Shown in pieces: positions 1-10,533 of a stretch of DNA of 64,000 nt. The DNA is from CAVWXT01 sp963759115 (GTDB taxonomy: Bacteria > Planctomycetota > Planctomycetia > Pirellulales > Thermoguttaceae). Both the position numbers and the translations under genes were made by a program. The stretch spans positions 62,001-126,000 of the forward strand of contig CAVWXT010000001.1 of the NCBI GenBank assembly GCA_963759115.1. The letters are read 5' to 3'. The notes beneath the pieces are model-generated. The model saw only the letters and a program-made list of their open reading frames with translations, ran no database searches and had not been told where the DNA came from. How positions within the stretch are numbered: the stretch's first letter is position 1; every line of letters begins with the position of its first letter.

Positions 1-15
1 AACGAGGGTGTCTTG

Positions 16-1401
<1,386 letters not shown>

Positions 1402-1471
1402 GGCTCTCACTCTCGGGGGTTTTGCTTCTATGGGGGGTCAACAGTCTGTTGAAAAAGTCGGTTTGTGGTTG

Positions 1472-1541
1472 TAGGAGGCGACTCCAGTCGCCGATCTTCC
1501 GCGGATTTTACTTTGCCATCGGCGACTGGAGTCGCCTCCTA
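1472..1541. repeat. Dispersed palindrome, family 1 (copy 1)
   Basis: Two perfect 24-bp arms (1472-1495 and 1518-1541) are separated by 22 bases. The arm core is GGCGACTCCAGTCGCC, itself nearly palindromic. A second copy with one arm mismatch lies at 45881-45948, so this is a dispersed family rather than a local terminator. It lies upstream of gdhA and 30 bases before the intron. Confidence 0.85.
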
Positions 1542-1571
1542 GTGCGCTTGTGAGTGTATCGAATCAGCAAG

Positions 1572-2326
1572 GTGCAAGTCCTTGTCGAAATTGGGTTTGA
1601 ACTTCGTAACCGAAAGTAACTGCGTCCTCGTGAGAGGGGGTGGAGAGCAACTGAAGGTGAACGGCTGGTCCGCAGGATGACGAACTCGATTCGGCCGGTT
1701 GTCGTGGCGAGCCTGCTAGGAAAAGGCGAAGCCCAAGTGACGCTGTGGTCCTCGCAAGGGATGCGGTCGGCAGACCGCGCGGTAAGCTCCGGGGGGAAAC
1801 CAAACCAAGCCCCAGAGGCGGCAACAGGTGGTTGGAGGCGGAACGGTCGGAAGGTTTGATACATGAAGCAAGGAGACCTGGGCGGGTACAAGGACGAAGT
1901 TCATTGTCCCTGATAAGGATACGAAGAATCGACCGCCCAGGAGTCAGAGCGTCCATACGAGCGAGGAAGCGGGGCAATGCCCGTCGAGCAAAGGGACGCA
2001 GGAAAGTGGATGAAACATGACGCACGGCCAAAACCACACCGTACCGCGAGTGTCGGCAACGACTAGCCACGACGGACTGCGTCAGGCACACGTAACTTGG
2101 CTCAGATTGGCCGCACCGTCGATGTTGCATGTTGGTGGCCTTCCCGTGAAGGTCAGGGCCTTTCGCTTCTGCCGATCCCGAGAAGGAACCTTGTTTCCTT
2201 CCCGCGCTCGGTTCACCAATCCTCTACGAGGTAACACCACTAACCGGAGAGCCGGATGCGGGAAATCCGCCAGTCCGGTTCGGAGGGAGGGGAGGCCGGG
2301 AACTTAACCGGCCTTCCCTACCCCTA
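1572..2326 (+). mobile_element. ORF-less group II intron
   Basis: This is a group II intron ribozyme without an intron-encoded protein. The 5' end GTGCAAG fits the GUGYG-type consensus. A domain V hairpin lies at about 2249-2282, with the AGC triad at 2250-2252, paired GCCGGA/TCCGGT strands and a GAAA loop. A domain VI helix follows (GGCCGGG/CCGGCC at about 2293-2313, with an unpaired A available for branching), and the intron ends in CCCCTAT. About 450 bases of domain I-III-like structured sequence precede it. In domain IV, where a reverse transcriptase-maturase normally sits (about 2010-2240), no protein of that kind can be read on either strand. The exact ends are inferred. It sits in the intergenic region upstream of gdhA. 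Confidence 0.8.
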
Positions 2327-2499
2327 TCAGCTTCTTCGATGGGGGGTTAAGCAAAAGGAATGTCAACTATTACAGTTTCTCATATCTCGAAGTTTTATGC
2401 AACACCCTCGGCTTCAATTCCGTGAAGCAGGGCCATGACTGGCGGAAAACGAAGACGTAAGCCACTATTATGAGGTATGCAACCATTCGCAAGAAGTGT

Positions 2500-2665
2500 A
2501 ATTTGTCCGCATTGCGCTCCTGGTTCCCATGCTCCGCGTGGGAACCGACGTTTTCCGACGCTCCGCGTCGGTGGCGGCGACGCAGAGCGTCGCAGACGGT
2601 GCGTTCCCACGGAAGACCGTGGGAACGAGGAGTTCACGGCCTTTGTGCCGGTTATGGCCCAATGG
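2500..2665. repeat. Cluster of nested dispersed palindromes
   Basis: This non-coding stretch contains four short hairpins: GTTCCCATGCTCC paired with its complement near 2522-2544, GACGCTCCGCGTC near 2557, GACGCAGAGCGTC near 2579, and GTTCCCACGGAAGACC near 2603-2626. An imperfect direct repeat (GAAGTG[T/C]AA[T/C]TTGTCCGCATT) brackets the cluster at about 2494 and 2685. A related GTTCCCACG hairpin recurs at about 50135-50158. No gene is visible between the intron and uvrA. Confidence 0.6.
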
Positions 2666-2810
2666 TGACGCCAAAGTGTGGCACGAAGTGCAACTTGTCC
2701 GCATTCGACCCAATCTCGTGACTATGCGTGCCCGGATTGGGCGATGCCTTACGTTCCCTGCGGCCGCGTATTACACTGGATAGTTTGATGATGCGTTAAT
2801 ATGCCCACCT

Positions 2811-5800
2811 ATGTCCCACGTGAACCGGATGCCGCCGGAAATCCAGCCTGCCGTGGCCGAGTGCATCCGCATCCGCGCGCGCGGGTACACAATCTTCAAA
2901 ACGTTGACCTCGACATCCCCCGCGACCGGCTCGTGGTGATCACCGGGCCCAGCGGGTCGGGCAAAAGCTCGCTGGCCTTCGACACCCTCTACGCCGAGGG
3001 GCAGCGGCAGTACATCGAAAGCCTCTCGACGTACGCCCGGCAGTTCCTGCACCAACTGGAACGCCCCGACGTCGACCTGATCGAGGGTCTTCAGCCGACG
3101 ATCTCGATCGACCAACGCTCCGGCAGCCAGAATCCCCGCAGCACCGTGGCCACGGTCACCGAGATCTACGACTATTTGCGGCTGTTGTTCGCCCGGCTCG
3201 GCGAGCCGCGCTGCCACCAGTGCGGCGCACCGATCTCGCAGCAAACGCCCGAGCAGATTCTCGATGCTCTGTTGGAGTTGAGCGCCGGCACGCGGGTGAT
3301 GATCCTGGCGCCGATGGTCCGCGGGCGGAAGGGGGAACACCGCGACGTTTTGGATTCCATCCGCAAGGCCGGACTCCTCCGCGCCCGCGTCGACGGCCAG
3401 GTGATCGACGTCAACGATCCGCCGGCCCTGGTCGCCCAGAAGACGCACAACATCGAGGCGGTGATCGATCGCGTGGTGGTCCGCGAAGGGGTTCGCGACC
3501 GCATTGCCGAGTCGATCAACCTGGCCGTGCAGCACGGCGACGGCCTGGTGTTGGCCACGCACGAGGAGAAGGCGGCGGCGGGGAGCGTCTGGCACGACCG
3601 GCTGTTCAGCACCCAATACGCTTGCCCGAACTGCAAGATCAGCTACGAAGAGTTGGAGCCGCGGACGTTCAGCTTCAACAGCCCGTACGGGGCGTGTCCG
3701 AAGTGCGAAGGGCTGGGGTCGCGCGTGGCGTTCGACCCGGAGTTGGTCTTGCCGGACGCCGGCCTTTCGTTGGCCGCCGGGGCCATCGCCGCGTGGAAGG
3801 GCGAAACGCCGGGCGCCTTGCGAAAACACCAGAACCACCTGCGCCCTTTCCTCACCAAGGCCGGCATCCGCTGGAACACGCCCCTGGAAAAGCTCACGCC
3901 GAAACTCTGCGGCCAGCTTCTGCACGGCACGGGCAAGCGCTTTGCCGGCGTGTTGGGGATGCTCGAAAAGGAGTATGCCACCACCATCAGCGAACCGAAG
4001 CGGCAGCGGCTCGAGGCCTTTCGCGGCGAGGTAGTGTGCAAGGAGTGCGGCGGCAGCCGGTTGCGGCCCGAAGCCCGCTCCGTGCTCGTGGCCGGCAAGG
4101 CCATTCACGAAGCCACGGCGCTGACGGTGGCCGCCGCGAGGAAGTTCTTTAAGAATGCGGAATGCGGAATGATGAATGATGAATGCTCCGCAGCCGCGCC
4201 AACCGGCGCAGAACCGTCAGTTCATCATTCATCATTTATCATTCAGCAATCCCAATGGCCGATTGCCCAGCCCATCCTCAGCGAGATTGCGGCCCGTCTC
4301 GAATTCTTGGATCGCGTGGGCCTGGGCTATCTCACCTTGGACCGGCCGGCCGGCAGCCTCAGCGGTGGCGAATTGCAGCGCGTGCGGCTGGCCGCCGGAC
4401 TGGGCTCGGGGTTGGTAGGCGTGTGCTACGTGCTCGACGAGCCCTCGATCGGACTGCACCCCCGCGACAACCAGCGGCTCATCGACGCCCTCCGCGAGTT
4501 GCAGGTGCGCAACAACACGGTGGTCGTAGTGGAACACGACGAAACGATCATGCGCCGCGCCGATTGGCTGGTGGACCTCGGGCCCGGCGCCGGCCGGCAC
4601 GGCGGCCGCGTGGTCGCCCAAGGCACGCCCGGCCAGCTCGCCGCCAATCCGCTTTCACTCACCGGCCGCTACCTTGCCGGTTGCGAGAAGATCCCCGTGC
4701 CCGAACGCCGCCGCCGCGTCGCTAAGACGCGGGCGATCACCATCGAAGGCGTCACGACCAACAATCTCAAGGACCTGAGCGTCCAGTTCCCGCTTTCGGC
4801 GCTGGTGTGCGTCACCGGCGTGAGCGGTTCGGGCAAGAGCTCCTTGCTCGACGAGACGCTGGCCCGCGCGCTGGTGCGCGGCTGGGCGGGATTGCCGCCA
4901 AGCCCGGCCCGCACACGAGCCTCCGCGGCGTCAACCACGTCGACAAGGTAGTGCAGGTCGATCAATCGCCCATCGGGCGGACGCCGCGGAGCAATCCGGC
5001 CACGTACACCGGCGTATTCGACGAGATTCGCAAGGTGTTTGCCAACACCCGCGACGCCCGGCAGCGCGGCTACAAGGCCGGCCGCTTCAGCTTCAACGTC
5101 AAGGGCGGGCGGTGCGAGGAGTGCCAGGGCCAGGGACAGCGGCGGATCGAGATGAACTTTCTGCCCGATCTCTACGTCGATTGCCCGGTGTGCGAAGGAA
5201 AACGGTTCAACCGGCAGACGCTGGAAATCCGCTACCGCGATCGGTCGATCGCCGACGTGTTGGACATGCAGGTGGAAGAGGCCGCCGGGTTCTTCGAGAA
5301 CTTCCCCGCCATCGCCCGCCTGGTGGGCAGTTTGCAGGAGGTGGGGTTGGGCTACGTTACCCTCGGACAGCCCTCCACCACGCTCTCCGGCGGCGAGGCC
5401 CAACGCATCAAGCTGGCCACGGAGTTGAGCCGCGTCGACACGGGCAAGACGGTATACATCCTCGACGAGCCCACCACCGGGCTGCACTTCGACGACATCC
5501 GCAGACTGTTGGTGGTGCTGGGCCGGCTGGTGGATCTCGGCAATACCGTGCTGGTGATCGAGCACAACCTCGACGTGATCAAGACCGCCGACTGGATCAT
5601 CAATCTCGGGCCGGAGGGGGGCGAAGGCGGCGGGCAGGTGATTGCCACGGGCCCGCCGGAGGAGATTGCCGCGATCGACGGGAACTACACGGGGCAGTTC
5701 CTCAGAACGGTGCTCTCGAAGAATGGCAGCAGCGTGGAGCGCAGCTTCACTTCCAATGGGATGAAGGATGAGTGGCGAGGAGCGGAAAAACGCCCTGGGA

Positions 5801-6045
5801 CTGCGGTCCCAGGGAGCCTTATCCCTCACCCCTCCCCGATCGCCTTCATCACCGCCTCCGGTATGAAGAAGTTCGAGGCCACGTTCTGCACGTCGTCGTG
5901 GTCGTCCAGTCGCTCCATGAGTTTGAGCACTTTTTGGGCCGCTTCCGGCTGGCTGATGTCGACCGTGTTCTTGGCGATCCGCGTGATCTGGCTCGCCTCG
6001 GGCGTGATGCCGGCGTCGGTCAGGGCCTTGGCCACGTCGCGATAG
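2811..6045 (+). CDS. uvrA: UvrA excinuclease subunit A (two frame breaks)
   Basis: UvrA is the damage-recognition ATPase of nucleotide excision repair. It has two ABC modules. The first Walker A is GPSGSGKSS, followed by the AYARQFL-type segment, zinc-binding CxxC pairs and the signature SLSGGE. The second Walker A is GVSGSGKSS, followed by QSPIGRTPRSNPATYTG, a second zinc site and TLSGGEAQR with LDEPTTGLH. The conserved start is ATG 2811 (MSHVNRMPPE), which needs a frame change near 2880. A second break near 4880 (one base missing) separates the second Walker A from the rest. Homology ends near 5715 (TGQFLRTVL). The frame stays open to 6045 across the convergent yebC, so the true stop probably lies earlier and is hidden by another indel. 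An in-frame palindromic insertion lies at 4152-4247. Confidence 0.9.
4152..4247. repeat. In-frame palindromic insertion in uvrA (family 2)
   Basis: An imperfect palindrome has arms GAATGATGAATGATGAATG (about 4168-4186) and the complementary CATCATTCATCATTTATCAT (about 4223-4242). It adds roughly 32 codons to uvrA between the FF of the first ABC module and PIAQPIL. The frame is kept on both sides. The same arm sequence flanks 8912-9056 elsewhere in the window. Confidence 0.8.
5793..5814. repeat. Short perfect hairpin between uvrA and yebC
   Basis: The 9-bp arms CCCTGGGAC and GTCCCAGGG surround a 4-base loop in the gap between the convergent uvrA and yebC genes. It could act as a bidirectional terminator, but no T-run follows on either side. 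Confidence 0.4.
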
Positions 6046-6582
6046 ATAGCCGGATCGCAGGTGACCTCGAACTTGTCTTCGACGCGTTTCACGTCGTCGG
6101 CCCCCGCGTCCAGGGCGACCTCCATCAACTTCTCTTCGTCGATGGCCGTGGCGGGAACGAGAAACAGTCCCTTGTTGTCGAACATCCAGGCCACGCAGCC
6201 GGTGGCGCCCAGCTTGCCGTCGGAGAGCTCGAAAATCTTGCGGATTTCGCCCACGGTGCGGTTGCGGTTGTCGGTCAAGCACTTCGCAGAGCATGGCCAC
6301 GCCGCCGGAGCCGTAGCCTTCGTAGACCACTTCTTCGAGGCTGGCCCCTTCGAGTTCGCCGGTGCCGCGTTTGATGGCCCGCTGGATGTTCTCCTTGGGC
6401 ATGCTCACGGCCTTGGCGTCGTCGATGGCGTAGCGGAGCCGCAGGTTGGCGTCGGGGTCGCCGCCGCCGTGCTTGGCCGCGATGATGATCGCCTTGGCCA
6501 GTTTGCTCCAGAGTTTGCCGCGCTTGGCGTCGACCAGCGCTTTCTTGTGTTTAATGCCCGCCCAATGTGAATGACCCGACAT
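5826..6582 (-). CDS. yebC: YebC/PmpR-family protein (one frame break)
   Basis: This is a YebC/PmpR family protein, a group described as transcriptional regulators and, more recently, as translation factors that relieve ribosome stalling on proline runs. It has the diagnostic N-terminus MSGHSHWAGIKHKK, the segment DAKAVSMPKENIQRAIKRGTG and the C-terminal domain beginning NRNRTVGEIRKIF. It is about 251 residues, the normal length. One extra T near 6279 breaks the frame after LCEVL, and removing it gives LCEVLTDNRNRTV. It converges with uvrA and lies downstream of a TPR gene on the same strand. Confidence 0.92.
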
Positions 6583-6597
6583 GCGTAGGACTCCGAT

Positions 6598-6672
6598 TGC
6601 AAATTGAAAATTGCAAATTGAAGATTGAGAACTGCAAATTCAAATTTGCAATTTGCAATTTTCAATTTGCAA
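6598..6672. repeat. AT-rich dispersed palindrome (family 3)
   Basis: The segment is built from CAAATTGAAAATTGCAAATT-like units and their complement (AATTTGCAATTTGCAATTTT), forming a long AT-rich hairpin in otherwise GC-rich DNA. It sits between yebC and the 3' end of the TPR gene and may work as a terminator. A miniature relative (AATTGAAAATTTTCAATT) lies at 43709-43726. Confidence 0.6.
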
Positions 6673-8896
6673 TCATTTTCTTCTCCACGGCTTCCGCCTT
6701 CTCCACTTCCTTCTCCTCGCCGCAATGCCTCCGCCGCCTTGCGCCACGTCTCGACGGCCTTGTCGCGCCGACTGAGTTTCGCGATACGCGTCGCCAAGAT
6801 GGTCGAGGACCACGCCGTCGGGCTTCTTGCCGGCGGCGGCCTTTTCCAGTTCCGCGACGGCTTCGGGATATTTGCCCTGGCGAAAGAGCACCCAGCCGAG
6901 GCTGTCGCGATAGGCCAGGTTGTCGGGCTCGGCGTCGACGGCCTTCTGGATCATCCGCTGCGCCCGCGCGAGGTGCTTGTTCTCGTCGGCCCAGAGATAG
7001 CCCAGGTCGTTCAGGGCGCCCTGGTCGTCGGGGAACTCGTCGAGCACCTGTTCCAGCCATTCCTCGGCCTGCGGCATGTCGCCCTTGATGACGCACAGGT
7101 TCGAGAGCGCCAGCCGGGCGTCGCGGACCACGTTGCGGGTCTCCAGCGAAGCATGATCGGCGTCGAACTCGCGATCAGCTCGTCGTAGGCCTTCGCGGCT
7201 TCGTCGTAGCGTTTGGCGAAGTACAGCACCCAGGCCGCACGGCCGCGAAAGCGGGGCGAATTCTTCTTCTTGTCGGCCGCCGTCCGCGCCGCCGCCAGGG
7301 CCTCGTCGGTCCGCCCCGCGACGGCCAGCGCCCCGGCCAGATAGAAATAGAAGGCCGGGTTGTCGTCGGGCAACGCCTTCTCGTCGATCCCCCGCTGAAA
7401 CACCTTGGCGGCCTCCGCGGCCCGCTCGCCGCTCAACAGGCCGATGCCCCACGCCATCAGCACCTCGTCGGTCTGCTTGGGTTTTGCGGCCAGCGCCAGG
7501 CTGAAGAACTCGCCGGCCGCCTCGTACTGCTTCGCCTCCAGGGTCAGCAGGGCGACGGCCAACGGCACGCCATAGCCGAGCTTCTCGGGGTCGGACTTCA
7601 GTCTTGGTCCGCGCGGCATCCACGATCGCCCGCACCGTCTCGGCGTCGCCCGAGATCTTTTGCTCCTCGGCCCCCAGGACCTCCAGCACGCCGGTCTTCT
7701 CCAAGGCCTCGCCCATCACGTTCAACAGGGCGTCGAACCGTTTGCCCTGCTGATACATCTCCGCAAGGCTGCGGTAGACCAGCAGCGGCTTTTCTTTGAA
7801 CAGTTCGAGATACAGCGATTCGGCCTTGTCGAGCTTGCCGGCCTCGCGGTACTTGCCTCGCCAGGAAGTAGGCCAGGGGCACGTTGTCGGGCTCGGCGGC
7901 GCGGAGCTTCTCCAGGCGGCCGGGGAGTTCGTCCTTCTTGCCCAGGCTGTCCAACACGTCGGCGAACAGTTCGTAGGGAGCGATGCCCTCGTCGGTCAAG
8001 CGTGCGGCAAAACTGGCCTCCAACGCCGTCAGGGCCTCGGCCGGTTTGCCGGTCTTGGCATGGACGCGGGCAAGATTGAACTGGTGCAACGCCTCGTCGG
8101 GGGCAAGCTGTTCGGCCTTCTGGAAGGCGGCCAGCGCCTCCTGCGGCGATCGGCCGCCAGGAAACACTCGCCCATAAGTTGATAGGCGGCGCCAGGCCTG
8201 GCGAGCCGCGTCTTCTTCTCCTTTCCGTCAAGGGCCTCGAAGTCCTCCGCGCTGGGCACCGGCTCACCGAGCAGGATTCGCCTGGTCTGGTCGTCGATGG
8301 CGAACTCGTCGGGATGGTCGAGGGCATAGATCACGCGGGCGAAGCAGTCGGCGGCCTCCTTGCCCTTCCCGGCTACTTGATAGAGGTGGCCCAATTCCAT
8401 CCGCCGGATGATGTCTTCGGCGACTTCTTTGTTCTTTCCGCGGGCGGCCAGGGCCTTCTCATACAGGGTGATCGCGCGGGCCCAGTCGCCCTCCTCCGTC
8501 AAGTAGATCGCCAGACTGTGGAGCAGCCGCGGATCGGCCTCCTCCAACTCCACCGACTTGAGCGCGTAGCGGACGGCCTCCGCGTCGCGCTTCAGTTGAA
8601 CGGTCAGGGGTAGGATCGCCCGGACAATCGCTGCGGCTTGCGGATCGCACCGCAATGCGCGCTGATGGCGGCGCAGGCGCTTCGGCATATTCCTCGCGCC
8701 GTTCGTGCATGCGGCCCGCCGAGAATTGGGCAATGGCCTCCAGGCGGTCGCGGTCGGCCTCGGTTCGCGGATGTTTGGGAGCCAGCGGTTCGAGTGCGTC
8801 GTCGAGGATGAGCGGCCCCGGCGCAGGCAGCGCCGGCGGCGAAACCGACTCCACGGCCCAGGCCGTCCCGACGGCAATAATCGCCGCACAGGCCAT
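6662..8896 (-). CDS. Exported TPR-repeat protein (about seven frame breaks)
   Basis: This is a tetratricopeptide-repeat protein of about 740 residues, presumably a periplasmic scaffold. After ATG 8896 comes a signal-like segment (MACAAIIAVGTAWAVES). Successive TPR units can then be read by changing frame: DPRLLHSLAIYLTEEGDWARAITLYEKAL, EALAAFQKAEQLAPDEALHQFNLARVH and AQRMIQKAVDAEPDNLAYRDSLGWVLFRQGKYPEA are representative, each continuing in canonical TPR spacing. The frame changes are near 8650, 8170, 7855, 7615, 7155, 6790 and 6720. So many breaks could mean a pseudogene, but their density matches that of essential neighbours. The 3' end is uncertain because it runs into the palindrome at 6598-6672. 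Confidence 0.7.
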
Positions 8897-8911
8897 CGCG
8901 GAGAGCGCGAC

Positions 8912-9056
8912 GATATGATGAATGACGAATGATGAATGATGAATGACAGCCTCGCCCTCTCCATCGTCTTCGCGGGTCTTTACGCCGACGGTTGGAGCCA
9001 AATGCTCCTTGTTCTTTTGTTCTTCATCATTCATCATTCATCATTCAGCATTTGTC
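8912..9056. repeat. ATGATGAATG palindrome (family 2) between genes
   Basis: The left arm (about 8912-8944, GAATGATGAATGATGAATGA) pairs with the right arm (about 9023-9056, TCATCATTCATCATTCATCA). A roughly 78-base loop separates them. It fills the gap between the TPR gene start and the end of the next minus-strand gene. It is the same family as the in-frame insertion in uvrA. Confidence 0.7.
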
Positions 9057-9064
9057 GTCGGTGT

Positions 9065-10052
9065 TCACCGCGGTTTGCGTTTCGCCAGGCCCTCGGAGGC
9101 CGGCCGTTTCTTGGCGCCGGCAGGGCGCGGCGTTTCTTCCGAGGCGGCGAGTTTTGCCGGATGTTCGCGGGGAGTCGCCGGCTTCTTCTTGGGCGATTCG
9201 GCTTCCGGCGCGGCCGGCGTCGCGTCCGATCCGGCCGGCTTCTTCTTGGAAGCGGGCTTCTCCGCCTCGGCGGCCGGCTTGACTTTGGCTTCCGCCGCCG
9301 GTTTCGTTTCCTTGTCGGCCTTCTCGGACTTCGCCGGGTGCTCGGGAGGATGGCGCGACGAGCGATCGACTCGCCGCTTGGGCAGGCGTCCGGCGCACTC
9401 GGGATTGATCTGCAAAAGGACCTCGCGGACGTGCGGCGAGTAGGCATTGGCGGAGTAGTCGGCGCCGAGTTCGTGGAGGAGCGACCCGAACTCGATCCCC
9501 TTGGCCTTGGCCACGGCCCGTTCGAGGCCCGGCACCACGCCGCCGGCCACGTCCTTGTCGGTCACCAGGTCGAGGACGTGGAGGGCCGCCATCGTGCCGG
9601 TGTCGATGGGGACGGCGTGTCCGCCCAGCGCCGCCTGGACGACGTAGGACACCGTGAAGCGCGTCGGGCCCGTCGAGCTTCTCCAGCCATTCGACCGTCG
9701 GTCCGAGGTTCTTCTTTCGCCGCTCTTCCAGGTCGAAATTGAAGGTGGCCTCGAAGACCGCGTGCAGCACGCGCTTGATGCGGTTGGCGGCGGCGCGCGG
9801 GTCGGGCAAGCAGGCCATCACTTCCGACAGTTCGGAAATCGACGTTACCCGCACCTCGTTCCAGTCGAAGAAGGTGTGTACCAGCGCCGCGAAGGCCTCT
9901 TCCGCCGCGTCGTGGTGGGCGTCCTCCAGGCAGCAGGCGAACAGCAGGTGCTCGACCACCGTGCGCCCGTTGTTCACCGGCGCCGGTTTGTAGTACTTCT
10001 TCAGGACTTTATGGACTTTGACGAACTGGGCGGTGCGGCTGACGGCGGTCAT
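9065..10052 (-). CDS. Degenerate HhH-GPD (endonuclease III-like) protein (one frame break)
   Basis: This is a helix-hairpin-helix DNA-glycosylase-fold protein of about 329 residues. The N-terminal two thirds follow the endonuclease III layout, including the HhH region EWLEKLDGPTRFTVSYVVQA (read after removing one C near 9662) and the catalytic-type Asp in HAVPIDTG. The lysine expected in the HhH loop of a bifunctional enzyme is absent, and so is the C-terminal four-cysteine iron-sulfur cluster. The last 100 residues are an Ala/Lys/Pro/Glu-rich tail of repeated KPAAEA and SKKKPA units. It overlaps the stop of rbfA by 4 bases and is probably co-translated with it. Activity is doubtful, so DNA or RNA binding is the safer guess. 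Confidence 0.72.
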
Positions 10053-10459
10053 GAGGATGGCTCGTTGAGGTCGTGATCGGCCGATCCCGATTCCTCGTCC
10101 TCGGAAGCGGCCTTCTCAGGGGGGAGAACCTGCTGCAGGATTTGGGCAACGGCGATCGATCGCTTGATGCCTTGATCCAGCAGGAAGCTCAATTTGGGCG
10201 TATATCGGATTTCGATGCGCTCGGCAATCTTCGCTTGCAGGAAACCGGCCGCGCTTTGCAGGCCCCGCAGGGTGAGCTTCTGGTGGGTTTCGTCGCCCAT
10301 CACCGACACGTGAATCTTGGCGTGCCGCAGGTCGGGCGACACCTCCACGTACGTCACCGTGACGTCGCGGACGCGCGGGTCCTTCAGCTCGGCGAGAATC
10401 GCCATGCTGACGACTTCGCGGATGGCTTCGGCGGCTTTTTCCAGGCGTCGGGAGGACAT
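10049..10459 (-). CDS. rbfA: Ribosome-binding factor A
   Basis: RbfA is a 30S subunit maturation factor needed for 16S 5'-end processing and cold adaptation. The 136-residue product begins MSSRRLEKAAEAIREVVS and shows the KH-like core (DPRVRDVTVTYVEVSPDLRHAKIHVSV) and the family end LRYTP-type segment (RIEIRYTPKLSFLLDQGI). A short acidic tail follows. It is the last member of the nusA-infB-rbfA order. The gap to infB (10460-10533) holds a palindrome. It overlaps the next gene by ATGA. Confidence 0.94.
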   Translation of the reverse strand: MSSRRLEKAAEAIREVVSMAILAELKDPRVRDVTVTYVEVSPDLRHAKIHVSVMGDETHQKLTLRGLQSAAGFLQAKIAERIEIRYTPKLSFLLDQGIKRSIAVAQILQQVLPPEKAASEDEESGSADHDLNEPSS

Positions 10460-10465
10460 GAGTTC

Positions 10466-10533
10466 TCGGTTGTCGGTTCCCAGTTCTCAGTTATCGGTCA
10501 AGACTGACCACCGATAACCGACAACTGATAACT
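10466..10533. repeat. Palindrome between infB and rbfA (family 4)
   Basis: TTCTCGGTTGTCGGTT...CAGTTATCGGTCA pairs with TGACCACCGATAACCGACAA...TGATAACTC across a small loop. It is a dispersed-type hairpin that nearly fills the intergenic gap of an essential operon. Confidence 0.6.

Noticed and set aside
2017..2307. Open frame in intron domain IV as a maturase remnant
   Set aside because: The translation has no reverse transcriptase or maturase motif on either strand. The length and composition fit a structured RNA.
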